Origin: Candidatus Saccharimonadota bacterium | GTDB taxonomy: Bacteria; Patescibacteriota; Saccharimonadia; Saccharimonadales; Saccharimonadaceae | DNA length: 64,000 bases | Assembly: GCA_009783305.1 (NCBI GenBank) | Contig: WRHJ01000001.1 | Coordinates: 1-64,000, forward strand | Reading direction: 5' to 3' | Shown here: piece after piece, positions 40,170 to 49,238 of the stretch | Layout of the letters: every line of letters begins with the position of its first letter | Numbering within the stretch: the first letter of the stretch is position 1 | The notes under the pieces: model-generated | Told to the model about the DNA's origin: nothing | Seen by the model: the letters and a program-made list of their open reading frames with translations, nothing else | Databases searched by the model: none | Program-made: the position numbers and the translations under genes

Positions 40170-41603
40170 TTATTCTGAACAATTGTATATATAGAGTCTA
40201 TCAGAATTTTGAGATTTTGAGGAGGTGATAATAGTGGTGAGTTTGAGGTCGACCTCTTCTCCCCAGTGGCCGAGACTAGCTATGCAGTTGCTGGTGCGGT
40301 CAGGAAGCACGGAGGATACGGTAAGGCGTCCGTCGGTTTCGAGGATTTTGTAGAAATCATATTCCAAGGTGTCTTTCGGGACAAGTAGGGTGGTGCCGAA
40401 AGGCAGGTCCTTGTTAATTAGACTGATATCATTATTGAACTGTTTGGCAACATTGGGTGAATAGTGGTAGCCGAATACGGTATAGATGAAGCCGGAGATG
40501 ACAATAATGGCGACGAAAGCAGCGACGGGGAAAATGCCAAAGACACGGGCGTAAGGGTTGGTAGGAAAGAGCGAGTACCATTTTTCGAGGACGGATTCGA
40601 GACCGACAGCGACTAAAATGGCGGCGGGGATGAAGATAATAACAGCAGCACTGGGGTTGAGACCGGAAATGATGATGGCAAAGATGACTAATAAGCTGAC
40701 GGCGGTATTGCGGCTCGTGAAGAGGACGCGCATGGAAGCGATGATGCCGATAATGATCAGGGTGACTGTGGCGAGACCAAAGAGCGGTGATAGAAAATCG
40801 CTTTCGATGGCGGCGCTAAAGGAGAAGAACGGAGTGAAGGCATTGATAACATTATCAATGTAGCTGCCGGGGTCGGTGGCGAAAAAGATTTCTTGCAGGG
40901 TGGTGAGGCGGACAATACAGGCTACGATAAGGGGGATGATGAGGAGAGCGATGACGGAGAGAGCGACAATAAGTTGGGGGATTTTAGTCTTTTTGATGGC
41001 GAAGCGAATATGAGGACGGGTGAGGGCGACCAGGCCAATGCCGAACGCAATATAAATGAGGTGGGGCGTGTAAATCGAAAGGATGACAGAGGCAACGAAG
41101 GCCAGGAAAATGAGAGGCGAGACGCTTTTTTCGCCGACGATTTTGGCACCGAGCCAGAGGATGAGGATGATCCAAAAGATGTAGAGGATGGCAGGGGTGC
41201 CGGAGCCGGCGAGGAAAAGAAAAATTGGCGAAAGCACGGTAATAATGGAAGCGAGGAGAGCGACATTGGTTTTAAACCAACGGTTGAGCAAGAGAATTAG
41301 CAGGATGCCAGTGGCGAAGCCGAGAATAATGGAAGGAAGTTTAATGGCGTAAATGGAGAGGCCAAAAAGATTGATGGAGGCATTTTGAAGCAGATGGTAA
41401 GGGAGATTAATGAGGTTGCCATTGGCGAAATTTTCGAAGACGTTATGAGAATTGACGGCAGATTGCATTTCGGCGGAACTGATGCCGCCTGGGGCGATGA
41501 GAGGTAGGATAATGAGGATGAGGATAAACGCGAGACCAAGTATTGAGTATCCGATGATGAAGCGGTATCGATAAAGAAATAGCTTGTCGATGCGGAGTTT
41601 CAT
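40170..41603 (-). CDS. PMT/GT39-like integral membrane glycosyltransferase
   Basis: 477 residues with 10-12 membrane helices and a C-terminal external domain of about 90 residues. The first loop (PGGISSAEMQSAVNSHNVFENF) and the following LPYHLLQNASINLFG match lipid-linked-sugar transferases of the GT39/PMT/ArnT type, where an acidic residue in this loop is catalytic. It would glycosylate an envelope component. The ATG at 41603 overlaps the upstream stop (TAATG). Confidence 0.65.
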   Translation of the reverse strand: MKLRIDKLFLYRYRFIIGYSILGLAFILILIILPLIAPGGISSAEMQSAVNSHNVFENFANGNLINLPYHLLQNASINLFGLSIYAIKLPSIILGFATGILLILLLNRWFKTNVALLASIITVLSPIFLFLAGSGTPAILYIFWIILILWLGAKIVGEKSVSPLIFLAFVASVILSIYTPHLIYIAFGIGLVALTRPHIRFAIKKTKIPQLIVALSVIALLIIPLIVACIVRLTTLQEIFFATDPGSYIDNVINAFTPFFSFSAAIESDFLSPLFGLATVTLIIIGIIASMRVLFTSRNTAVSLLVIFAIIISGLNPSAAVIIFIPAAILVAVGLESVLEKWYSLFPTNPYARVFGIFPVAAFVAIIVISGFIYTVFGYHYSPNVAKQFNNDISLINKDLPFGTTLLVPKDTLEYDFYKILETDGRLTVSSVLPDRTSNCIASLGHWGEEVDLKLTTIITSSKSQNSDRLYIYNCSE

Positions 41604-43378
41604 TATCTTAGTAAACCGCCCCATTCAACTACGGTAAAGCCTTCACGCTTAGGGGTGCTAAATTTTTGTTCAGTTAGATTCATGGGGGTCGAAACGCCTT
41701 CTGCATCTAAGAATATGCGGATGAGCGTGGTTGGTTTTGGTCTGATGGCGAGTGGCGCTAATTGGTTCATTTGACGAGTTGAGAGCCAGGTCAGTTTAAC
41801 CCATGGGGTTTTGGGAAGATGATCGACCCAAAATTCTAGGAAATCGTTAGTCTCTTTGGTTGTTAATCCTTGCGCATAAAGTTGACTGCGGATGGTTTTA
41901 ACTAGATCTTTCTGCGCTACTACTATACCTATACCGGAGACATCTGGGTACGGTCCGTGTCCGGTTCCCTCCCAGAATAGTGAATCGTATTTGGTACCAC
42001 GGTAGATTAATTGGCCGCTGGGGTGGGCGAGGACGTTTTGCCACCCTCCGGCGGGATAGAGCGGATCGCTGAGGCTGATATTGGCTCCTACGGTTACGCT
42101 GACGGTCGTGAGTTTTTCTGGATAGAGGTAGATGACCGGCTTGCCACATTCGGCTTGATCAATTTCCGTGGATACTAGGAATATCCAGTCGCCATTTTGG
42201 TTTTGATAGGTGATGTTGCTGACTTTGTTTTGAATATCTTCCATCGTTACACTACCTTCGTATATATACCAAGTAGCTAACATATTGAGTATCTGGCTGT
42301 CGGTTATCTTATAAACGTTGCTTTTGTTGCCTGCTGTGAGAGTGGCAACTTTGGTTTTTTGGAGAGTTTCGAGGTTGCCGGTAATAATGGCGGTTTTGCT
42401 GGTGCCGCAACCACGAAGCGGGCCTCTGAATGATATATCTTTGTTGGATACATCGACCCAACTAGCTTTGAGTGTGGCATCATCATTAAGCGCTACATCT
42501 TGATGCCCTGCGTAGGGTTGATAAGTGTAAGTTCGTTTGTCAGGGGTGATATATTCCCATGAGAAACCGGTGATTGGCATAGTGGCGGAATCGATTCTTA
42601 TTGGTTCGGTGGTTTGGTATAGCGTTCCGATGTCAGTGCCATTGTGTTTCTGAGTTGAAATTGGGGTGCCAGAGGTTCCAGAAGCGTAGAGGTCTTGTGT
42701 AAAAGACATAGAAGAATAGGCGGAGATGTAATAGTTTTTGCCGTTTGCGGTGATTTGATTTGGAAGCACTAACTCTGGTAGATCGAGTTTGATAATACTA
42801 GTGTCTGAGCGCGCAAGGGCTTCTCTAGCTTCTGTTAGATTGTAGGTAAAATTGCCTACTAATTTTGCGTTGCCGCTTTTGGGCATGACAAACCAATAAA
42901 TATCATATCCGCTGTAGCAACTTTCTTTGTCGGCGCGTAACAGTACGGCATCGTCGGAGAGTTCGGCGACAGTGAAATATTTGACTGATGTCTCGCAATC
43001 GCTTATACGTGCCTTGATTAGTTCATTAGTTGGGACGTATGATGCATAGTGCCACCTGACGAATTGATAGCCGCTAGTCGGAAGTTGGGCGACTTCTTGG
43101 TCGTGCTCACTTTGCTCGTCTTCCTCTTCATCTTCTAATTCTTCGGTAGTGGAGGGCGGGAAGAAGTTGTCGTAGTTGAGCGCGAATACTAGTGTGCCGG
43201 TACCTAACAATAGTATGATTGATGCCGCTATTATTATGATAAGCTTGCGCTTGCTTGGTTTGAGTTTACCAACGATTGGCTCATTTACTGGCGAGTCTAT
43301 GGTTGGGAGGTCGGTTGTTGGATTTTCCTTGGCCGGTTCTTCGTTTATTGAATCGTTATCTACTGAGCCATCAATCAT
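41603..43378 (-). CDS. Membrane-anchored surface protein with KPVIYLYP domain
   Basis: 591 residues: acidic N-terminus, one membrane helix (about 43-66), an Asp/Glu-rich linker (EELEDEEEDEQ), about 300 residues of beta-rich external sequence, and a C-terminal domain beginning CGKPVIYLYPEK with GGWQNVLAHPSG and LFWEGTG. That domain recurs in uncharacterised bacterial surface proteins. AAGGAGG upstream of ATG 43378 sets the start. It lies between the MEMO-like and the PMT-like genes in one operon, so it might be a glycosylation target. Confidence 0.7.
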   Translation of the reverse strand: MIDGSVDNDSINEEPAKENPTTDLPTIDSPVNEPIVGKLKPSKRKLIIIIAASIILLLGTGTLVFALNYDNFFPPSTTEELEDEEEDEQSEHDQEVAQLPTSGYQFVRWHYASYVPTNELIKARISDCETSVKYFTVAELSDDAVLLRADKESCYSGYDIYWFVMPKSGNAKLVGNFTYNLTEAREALARSDTSIIKLDLPELVLPNQITANGKNYYISAYSSMSFTQDLYASGTSGTPISTQKHNGTDIGTLYQTTEPIRIDSATMPITGFSWEYITPDKRTYTYQPYAGHQDVALNDDATLKASWVDVSNKDISFRGPLRGCGTSKTAIITGNLETLQKTKVATLTAGNKSNVYKITDSQILNMLATWYIYEGSVTMEDIQNKVSNITYQNQNGDWIFLVSTEIDQAECGKPVIYLYPEKLTTVSVTVGANISLSDPLYPAGGWQNVLAHPSGQLIYRGTKYDSLFWEGTGHGPYPDVSGIGIVVAQKDLVKTIRSQLYAQGLTTKETNDFLEFWVDHLPKTPWVKLTWLSTRQMNQLAPLAIRPKPTTLIRIFLDAEGVSTPMNLTEQKFSTPKREGFTVVEWGGLLR

Positions 43379-43410
43379 GTTGCCTCCTTTTTCCTTATGT
43401 TTATAGTAAA

Positions 43411-44217
43411 TCAATTTGTTGCTTCGGGCAAGTATCCGCCGTAAATGTGGCTGACGGTATTGATCGCATTTATGTCATTGCCGGTAGAATTAGTCTCACC
43501 CCAGAGATACCAAGTGTAGTCCCAGCTGCGACCTAATTCTTGAATCGTGTAGAGACAGGCTGGGCAGTCGGCGTGATCTGGCACAGTTAGACTGCCGTCG
43601 GTGATGGACATCGCGGATAGTTGAGTTAGGGTTTCCGCGTCCTTGGCGTTGGCCTGGCTGAGGCTGAGATTGTGTGAAAAATCTACACTTGCGACCACAA
43701 GGCACGCGGTGTCGCATTCGCTGAGAATAAAATCTAGCAGTTTATTTAAGCTGTCGAATTTGATTTTTTCGCCGATGAGAAATGGCGATAAGGTGGCTGC
43801 CGGAAAGTGTGCGGATAGTTCAGTGAGGAGTGCAGTAATGGCATGGTCAGACTTAATTAATGTTGTATTTTTTACAACATTTGCAAATGGTGGGCGATGA
43901 TTGGACAGCCCATTGATTAATTCGTGGTCGTAGAGTGTGAAATTTTCGTCAGTGTAGCTGATGATGTCTTGTCTGGTGCCGAAATGGTCAGGTCCAACGA
44001 GGATAATTTTCTGTACGGTTTTTGCTAGAGGGTATTTTAGGAGGAAGTCTTGCCAAAATTCTTGTCGATTGATCTTCACTAGGTCGTGATGGGGCACGAC
44101 GACCGTGAAACGTGGGGGTGTTATTGGCACTGTTTCTGTTTGCAAAATGAATTGCCAACTTATCAAAGCTGCTACTACTACGACCGATCCTAGTACGGGT
44201 AATAGTATTTTATGCAT
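43411..44217 (-). CDS. MEMO / AmmeMemoRadiSam system protein B-like, membrane anchored
   Basis: 268 residues: N-terminal membrane helix (about 3-24) and a MEMO domain related to class III extradiol dioxygenases, with putative metal ligands in VVPHHDL, GPDHFG, SDHAI, and SVDFSHN. The usual radical SAM and AMMECR1 partners are not adjacent. Start ATG 44217 overlaps the end of dnaB by 8 nt. The 23-bp palindrome 43859-43881 lies inside. Confidence 0.75.
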   Translation of the reverse strand: MHKILLPVLGSVVVVAALISWQFILQTETVPITPPRFTVVVPHHDLVKINRQEFWQDFLLKYPLAKTVQKIILVGPDHFGTRQDIISYTDENFTLYDHELINGLSNHRPPFANVVKNTTLIKSDHAITALLTELSAHFPAATLSPFLIGEKIKFDSLNKLLDFILSECDTACLVVASVDFSHNLSLSQANAKDAETLTQLSAMSITDGSLTVPDHADCPACLYTIQELGRSWDYTWYLWGETNSTGNDINAINTVSHIYGGYLPEATN

Positions 44218-45544
44218 GCTTTTTATCGAGAGACATGAAGCGGACGCGAGACTTATCAAAGAAGAGTTCGATTTTGCCGGTGGGGCCGCGGCGGTGTTTG
44301 GCGACGATGACATCGGTGAGGTTTTGGCGTTCGGTTTCTGGGTTGTAATAATCTTCGCGATACATGAACATAACGAGATCCGCATCTTGCTCGATGGAGC
44401 CAGATTCGCGGAGGTCAGAGAGCATAGGAATTTGCGGGTTGCGGGATTCGACGAGACGAGAAAGCTGAGAGAGGGCGAGGACGGGAACGTTTAATTCCCT
44501 AGCGATGAGTTTGAGGCCGCGGGAAATTTCGGAAACTTCTTGGACACGATTTTCTTGGCCGCGACGACTGGAACTATTCATGAGCTGGAGGTAATCAACG
44601 ATGATGAGGCCGAGTTGGTGATCGTGGGCGGCGCGGCGGGCTTTAGTGCGCATTTCCATGATGGTCATGCCGGGGGTGTCGTCGATGAAAATGGGGGCTT
44701 CGGAAAGTTCGGCCATAGCATCGCTAATCAGGGTGAAATCGTCGCCACTAAAATTGCCAGTTTCGAGCTTGAAGCTGTCAATGCCAGAGGCGTCGGCGAG
44801 CATACGATTAATGAGCTGTTCTTTGCCCATTTCCAGGGAGAAAATCAGGACATCTTTTTTGTTGATAGTGGCGACGTTACGGGCAAAATTAAGGGCGAGG
44901 GCGGTCTTGCCCATGGCTGGCCGGGCGGCGAGGATAACGAGATCAGACGGGTGGAAGCCGGCGGTAATGCGGTCGAAATCTGGGAAGCCGGATTTGACGC
45001 CGGAAATGGCGCCTTTGTTTTTATGTAAATCTTCTAGGTGATCGAAAGTTTCGCTGAGGAGGTCGCTGATGGAGATGAGATCGGTTTTGAGGTTTTGGTC
45101 GGAGACGGCGAAGAGGGATTTTTCAGCTTCGCCTAGCAGCTCAATAGTCTCTCCGGATTCGTCGTAGGCCTTTTCGGTGATTTCGGCGGCAGCAGCAATC
45201 AGGCGGCGGCGGACGGCAGCGCGGGCAACGAGCTCGGCGTAAGCTTTGGCATGAGCAGAAGTGGGGACGTAGTTGGTGAGTTCGGATAGATAACTGGAGC
45301 CTCCGGATTTATCGAGAACTTTTTTACGGCGTAATTCGGCAGTGACGGTGAGCAGATCGACGGGCTTGTGGCGTTCATAGAGGGTCCACATGGCGTCGAA
45401 GATATGGACGTGGCGATCATCGTAGAAATCTTGTGGCTTAACGATCTCAGTGACGTCGGGGAGAGGTGCTTCGGAAATCAGGATGGCGCCGAGCAGAGAT
45501 TTTTCGGCGTCAATGTCTTGCGGGGCGATGCGCTCTTTATTCAT
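44210..45544 (-). CDS. dnaB: Replicative DNA helicase DnaB
   Basis: 444 residues: N-terminal domain (AEKSLLGAILIS), RecA-like domain with Walker A ARPAMGKTALALN, FSLEMGKEQL, VDYLQLM (Walker B/H3) and the DnaB-specific SQLSR...SDLRESGSIEQDAD and EVIVAKHR-like DVIVAKHRRGPTG. Hexameric helicase at the fork. It overlaps dnaX by 8 nt. Confidence 0.96.
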   Translation of the reverse strand: MNKERIAPQDIDAEKSLLGAILISEAPLPDVTEIVKPQDFYDDRHVHIFDAMWTLYERHKPVDLLTVTAELRRKKVLDKSGGSSYLSELTNYVPTSAHAKAYAELVARAAVRRRLIAAAAEITEKAYDESGETIELLGEAEKSLFAVSDQNLKTDLISISDLLSETFDHLEDLHKNKGAISGVKSGFPDFDRITAGFHPSDLVILAARPAMGKTALALNFARNVATINKKDVLIFSLEMGKEQLINRMLADASGIDSFKLETGNFSGDDFTLISDAMAELSEAPIFIDDTPGMTIMEMRTKARRAAHDHQLGLIIVDYLQLMNSSSRRGQENRVQEVSEISRGLKLIARELNVPVLALSQLSRLVESRNPQIPMLSDLRESGSIEQDADLVMFMYREDYYNPETERQNLTDVIVAKHRRGPTGKIELFFDKSRVRFMSLDKKHA

Positions 45545-46916
45545 GCTCTAATTCTACCTCCTCAACGTCACCAAAGATAGAGGATAAGTCGCTGATCAGC
45601 GGGTCGGAAGCGGTTGCGGGTTGGTCAGTAATTTCAATTATGGTGTCTTCAGGGAGGAAGGAGGCGAGATATTTGAGTTTTTGGTCAATCTTGTTGCGAA
45701 CCATCTTGTTTTTGATGTGGATTTTGAGAGTGTTCTGATGGTATTGACCGGTAGTGCGAGCGAGTAGCGAATAGAGGGCGGCGTTGTCTTTTTTGATAAC
45801 ATCAAGTAGTTGCGGCCAAGAAGTTGTAATTGAGCTAGGTTCTACTGCTGACTTTTCGGAGGACGGACTTGGGGCTGGCCCGTCGTTACGGGCAGTCGCC
45901 ACGTTCTCGCCGCTTCCGTCGTCACGGAGCGCGGAGTCTCCTCCAAGTTCAGTAGCAGAACCACCGTCTAATAGTACGGTTTTGGGCGGCGTGTTTAGCA
46001 GAGCTAGGAGGAGTTTGACTTCGGGGCGGGTGGAAGAGGAAATGTCGAGGAGTTGATTGAGTAGAGGCAGGAATTCGGATTTGGGGTCGATGACAATACT
46101 GGCGATCATGTCTTCGGCGATAGTTTCAGGTTTAATGCCCTGCTCTAAGAGGTCTTGGAGCGTAGTTCGAGCGCAGGTTAAATCTCCGGTTGAATAAGCG
46201 GTTAGGAGCTGGTTGACTAGCTGATCGGACGGGAGTCCGAAGGCATCTTCGAGCAACTCGCAGGTGATTTCTCCGGTAGCAGAGGTAGAGATTTGATCCA
46301 GTAGAGAGATAGAGTCGCGGAAAGAACCGCCGCCGCGTTTGGCGATGAGCTTGAGAGCATCATCGGCTATATTGATTTTTTCAGTTTTGGCAATATGGGC
46401 AAGGTGGGAGGCGATGATGTCTGGTGTGGCTAGCTTGAAGGTATAAGTTTGCGAACGTGAAGTGATGGTGATGGGAACTTTATGGGCATCGGTGGTCGCC
46501 ATGACAAAGATGACATGTTCGGGTGGTTCCTCGAGAGTTTTGAGGAGTGCGTTGAAAGCGGATTTGCTGAGCATGTGGACTTCGTCGATGATGTAAATTT
46601 TGTACTTCCCTTTCGTTGGCGCGATAATGGCATTTTCACGTAAGCTGCGGATGTTGTCTACGCCAGTGTTGGATGCGGCGTCGATTTCGATGATGTCGAG
46701 ATGCTCGTCTTCGAGTTCGTATTCAAAGCCGTTGATTTCGTGAGCGAGGATGCGGGCGACGGAGGTTTTACCAGTGCCGCGTGGACCGATAAAGAGGTAG
46801 GCGTGAGATACTTTGTTGGCTTTTAAAGATTTTTCGAGAGCAGAAGTAACGTGTGACTGTCCGATAACTTCAGACAGCGAGCGTGGACGATACTCGCGAT
46901 ACAGGGCCCTCCTCAT
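45537..46916 (-). CDS. dnaX: DNA polymerase III gamma/tau subunit with in-frame palindromic insertion
   Basis: 459 residues. Clamp-loader ATPase: RRALYREYRPRSLSEVIGQ, Walker A GPRGTGKTSVAR, IIDEVHMLS, SRSQTY and a C-terminal domain. The usual zinc-binding Cys cluster after Walker A is not seen (INGFEYELEDEHLDIIEID in its place). In the linker between domain III and the tail, a 124-bp palindromic element (45839-45962) is translated in frame. TGCTATAAT ends 6 nt before ATG 46916, so this start is leaderless; the frame is open upstream through the promoter only. First gene of a long operon reaching to the ABC exporters. Confidence 0.93.
   Translation of the reverse strand: MRRALYREYRPRSLSEVIGQSHVTSALEKSLKANKVSHAYLFIGPRGTGKTSVARILAHEINGFEYELEDEHLDIIEIDAASNTGVDNIRSLRENAIIAPTKGKYKIYIIDEVHMLSKSAFNALLKTLEEPPEHVIFVMATTDAHKVPITITSRSQTYTFKLATPDIIASHLAHIAKTEKINIADDALKLIAKRGGGSFRDSISLLDQISTSATGEITCELLEDAFGLPSDQLVNQLLTAYSTGDLTCARTTLQDLLEQGIKPETIAEDMIASIVIDPKSEFLPLLNQLLDISSSTRPEVKLLLALLNTPPKTVLLDGGSATELGGDSALRDDGSGENVATARNDGPAPSPSSEKSAVEPSSITTSWPQLLDVIKKDNAALYSLLARTTGQYHQNTLKIHIKNKMVRNKIDQKLKYLASFLPEDTIIEITDQPATASDPLISDLSSIFGDVEEVELEHE
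45839..45962 (-). repeat. Palindromic element inserted in frame in dnaX
   Basis: Outer inverted repeats (GGTTCTACTGCTGA and complement of TCAGTAGCAGAACC, 14 of 18 matching) enclose two hairpins, CCCGTCGTTACGGG and TCCGTCGTCACGGA. The second is close to CCCGTCTTCACGGG in the dus element, supporting one family. It encodes a Gly/Ser/Asp-rich stretch in the DnaX linker. Confidence 0.65.
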
Positions 46917-46955
46917 GGGATAATTATAGCAGACGATGGAGCAAAGATAGAAAAC

Positions 46956-46984
46956 TTGACTTTTTGAAGCGCTTGTGATATAAT
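46956..46984 (+). promoter_or_regulatory. TTGACTTTTT-type promoter
   Basis: TTGACT (46956-46961), 17 nt, TATAAT (46979-46984). Same -35 extension and TGTGATATAATG end as the promoter at 56726. Confidence 0.85.
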
Positions 46985-47051
46985 GGAGGGATAGAGAGTC
47001 TTTATCTGTAGGGTGGAGGGTCTCGCACATTTTATTTATATAAGGAGGACA

Positions 47052-47330
47052 ATGATGGATAAGCTATCAATGGTTATATCCGTCGTCCTAGTCATGGTAG
47101 CCCCTTTCGTTGCTTGTGCATCCACGATATTTTTCTTCGAGTGGATGATCTGCAAAAGTTTGACGAAGGTCTTTAATTCGTTTAACGGATTTATTTCGTT
47201 GATGATTTGGGCTATATTTGTGGCTGCATTTGGACCAAATTACGCTTGGATGATTTTTATCATGGTTACCGTAATTGGTTGCCTGGCTGGCGTAATTATC
47301 ACTTTGCGAAATAGGCAGAGTAGCCGCTAA
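47052..47330 (+). CDS. Small three-helix membrane protein
   Basis: 92 residues with three hydrophobic segments (about 5-28, 43-60, 64-84). AGGAGG lies just before the paired ATGs at 47052/47055. The unit has its own promoter, a leader of about 60 nt and a terminator, like the small membrane gene at 5683. No family recognised. Confidence 0.65.
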   Translation: MMDKLSMVISVVLVMVAPFVACASTIFFFEWMICKSLTKVFNSFNGFISLMIWAIFVAAFGPNYAWMIFIMVTVIGCLAGVIITLRNRQSSR

Positions 47331-47337
47331 TATTTTT

Positions 47338-47363
47338 AAAGCACCGATTAATCGGTGCTTTTT
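47338..47363. terminator. Bidirectional intrinsic terminator
   Basis: AAAGCACCGATT / AATCGGTGCTTT followed by TT, between convergent genes. Confidence 0.85.
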
Positions 47364-47381
47364 CCTTGCTCGTTTTTGCGC

Positions 47382-47897
47382 TTAAAGTGAAGCTTCGACG
47401 GCGCCCCAGGTGGCTTCGGTATTGTCGGCGGGGATGGTGATAGTGACTTGGTCGCCGAGCTTGAGCTTGAAATAAGTGACAGAAGCGTAGAGAATCTTAT
47501 ATTCTTTGCCGTTGGCCTCGACGAAGAATTGATCATCGTGGGAGGTTAGGGTGCCAATGAGAGTCTTGCGGTCAACTGGGCCGATTTGCTTGTAAAGGAA
47601 TTTACCATCTTCGGCAATGGTGAGTTTCAAGATGTCGCCTTCGACCAGTTTGGATTTGCTGGCGTAGTTGGCGGGCACTGGGTAGTTCTTGCCGTCTGGG
47701 CCGATCATAATCTGGCCATCAAAGACTCCTTCGATGATCTTGCCTTCGGGGTTTTCAACTTTAGTAATCGGTGCAGCAATAGTCTCACCGTCTCCTAGGA
47801 CTGAAATGAGTAATTCCTTGGCAGCCGCCAAGTTAGTCTCAGCGTCGCTGATCAAACTTCGTAAACGTTTTATTTGTTTTTCTGGTAATTCAGACAT
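47382..47897 (-). CDS. Hypothetical protein with coiled-coil start and OB-like domains
   Basis: 171 residues: an N-terminal helix (KQIKRLRSLISDAETNLAAAKELLISVL) and two strand-rich modules (GVFDGQIMIGPDGKNYPVPANYASKSKLVEGD and RKTLIGTLTSHDDQFFVEANGKEYKIL..). The arrangement coiled coil plus tandem OB-like barrels recalls the N-terminus of proteasomal ATPases or transcript-cleavage factors, but no specific family was recognised. No obvious operon partner. Confidence 0.55.
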   Translation of the reverse strand: MSELPEKQIKRLRSLISDAETNLAAAKELLISVLGDGETIAAPITKVENPEGKIIEGVFDGQIMIGPDGKNYPVPANYASKSKLVEGDILKLTIAEDGKFLYKQIGPVDRKTLIGTLTSHDDQFFVEANGKEYKILYASVTYFKLKLGDQVTITIPADNTEATWGAVEASL

Positions 47898-47940
47898 CCT
47901 CGCATCCTGTCTGTTAACTATAGTATTGATATTATATTAT

Positions 47941-48110
47941 GACGCGCGGGAAAAGTTGTCAACAATGATTCTTCCCGCTTGTGGAAAACTTGTGGTGAGG
48001 GATTTTTCCACAGAAAAAACAGATTTAATGGGAAAATCGTTGTAAATTTGCCTATGTAGATTTTTTTGTATTTTTATGATATAATTGAGTAAATTTGCGA
48101 CATAAATTTT
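47941..48110. other. AT-rich intergenic region with clustered DnaA-box-like sequences
   Basis: GCTTGTGGAAAACTTGTGG (47976-47996 region) contains TTTTCCACA on the - strand and a second TTGTGG; a further TTTTCCACA lies on the + strand at about 48004-48012. A T/A-rich stretch follows to 48100. This resembles a DnaA-binding, possibly replication-origin-like region near dnaB/dnaX, but may only be regulatory. TGATATAAT near 48077 is a promoter for the Nudix gene. Confidence 0.4.
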
Positions 48111-48132
48111 AGATAAGAAGGGGGTGCCACCC

Positions 48133-48603
48133 ATGGCAGCACGTGTCGCTTGCACATTAGCGGTTGAAGAGAACAGAAACAGCGCTTTCTTTGGCAATGT
48201 TTTAATGATCCAGGAATATGGGAAATGGAATTTCGTGACCGAACATGCCGAAGATGTCGATAGAGAAACCTACAAGGAAGCTGCAGTACGTGGTTTTATG
48301 GAAGAGACTGGTTTGAAGGTTGAACTGACGGGGTATCTTGGGGCGGTAGATACTGTCTACCAAAACAAGGTTGGCGAGGATGAAATGGCAACAATTATGA
48401 TTTTCGCGGCTAGGATATTGCGTGGCGAGAGGGGAAAATCGGATGATACTACCGAATCAGTCAAGTACAGGGCGATAAAAGACATTGAAGGTATCTCGGA
48501 ATCGGACTTGCGTTTTCCAAAATTGGTTCAGTTCGCAATCCAGCGTCTTAAAAACGGCAAAATTAGGCCGCTAGACGAGGTGGAAGAAATACCGCACATT
48601 TAA
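48133..48603 (+). CDS. Nudix hydrolase-like protein with altered Nudix box
   Basis: 156 residues. The segment ETYKEAAVRGFMEETGLKVE matches the Nudix box GX5EX7REUXEEXGU except that the RE pair is RG and the first Gly is missing. Two metal-binding Glu (EE) remain. Upstream strands (CTLAVEENRNSAFFGNVLMIQ) fit the fold. ATG 48133 is preferred over GTG 48124 because AAGAAGGGGG lies 9 nt upstream. Leadered transcript with its own promoter and terminator. Catalysis is uncertain. Confidence 0.65.
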   Translation: MAARVACTLAVEENRNSAFFGNVLMIQEYGKWNFVTEHAEDVDRETYKEAAVRGFMEETGLKVELTGYLGAVDTVYQNKVGEDEMATIMIFAARILRGERGKSDDTTESVKYRAIKDIEGISESDLRFPKLVQFAIQRLKNGKIRPLDEVEEIPHI

Positions 48604-48608
48604 AAACA

Positions 48609-48636
48609 AAAAACCGCCCTTTACTGGGCGGTTTTT
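48609..48636. terminator. Bidirectional intrinsic terminator
   Basis: AAAAACCGCCC / GGGCGGTTTTT with a 6-nt loop between the Nudix gene and the convergent kinase gene. Confidence 0.85.
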
Positions 48637-49160
48637 ACTATTTTGTCGGTGGCCGTGATGACTTGTTTTTTGTTGAGCTTGGTGGTGTTAATTATATGGT
48701 TTGGCAGATCTATATTCGGCTGGTCGGCCAGCTTGGCCAACTTACGATCCAGTTCTATGGGCAGGCGGTAGCCGCGTTTTCTTTGGCGTCGGCGGCGCTT
48801 GCGTTCTTTGGCGGTTAGAGTAATAAGAATAGGCTGATATCCGTATTTTTTCGCAAGCTGTAAGATGGGTTTGAAGTCCAGTGGGTTGTATTTTTCTACA
48901 ACTACGAGTGCGCCCTCTAAAATAATGGATTTTTTAGTTGCCATATAATTTTCCATGACGGAGAGGATGTTTTGGAAACTATACTTCGCATCTGTTGGAC
49001 GGCCGATACGTTCAATCATACTGCCAGGGTTGAGCTCAAAAACGAAAGTATCTTGTTTGATGAGGGCGAAATCTTCCTGTTTGGCATATTCAAAAGCCAA
49101 TGCACTCTTACCGGCACCAGCGTAGCCTTTGATGATTAACAATATTGGCTGTTTGCTCAT
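48621..49160 (-). CDS. P-loop kinase-like protein (zeta-toxin/AAA_33 type)
   Basis: 179 residues with Walker A KGYAGAGKSALAFE (about 10-20), a second acidic strand SIILEGALV and a lid region extremely rich in Arg/Lys (KERKRRRRQRKRGYRL). Similar proteins phosphorylate small molecules or nucleotides; zeta toxins share the fold, but no antitoxin is adjacent. TAAAAT ends 6 nt before ATG 49160 (leaderless). Confidence 0.65.
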   Translation of the reverse strand: MSKQPILLIIKGYAGAGKSALAFEYAKQEDFALIKQDTFVFELNPGSMIERIGRPTDAKYSFQNILSVMENYMATKKSIILEGALVVVEKYNPLDFKPILQLAKKYGYQPILITLTAKERKRRRRQRKRGYRLPIELDRKLAKLADQPNIDLPNHIINTTKLNKKQVITATDKIVKTAQ

Positions 49161-49181
49161 GGGTTAATTTTAGCACAAACA

Positions 49182-49208
49182 AAAACCGCCCTAAGACGGG
49201 CGGCTTTT
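49182..49208 (-). terminator. Intrinsic terminator after rplL
   Basis: AAAACCGCCC / GGGCGGCTTTT around TAAGAC, downstream of rplL on the - strand. Confidence 0.75.
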
Positions 49209-49238
49209 GGATAACGATTTCGGTCAATGTAGTGTTTG

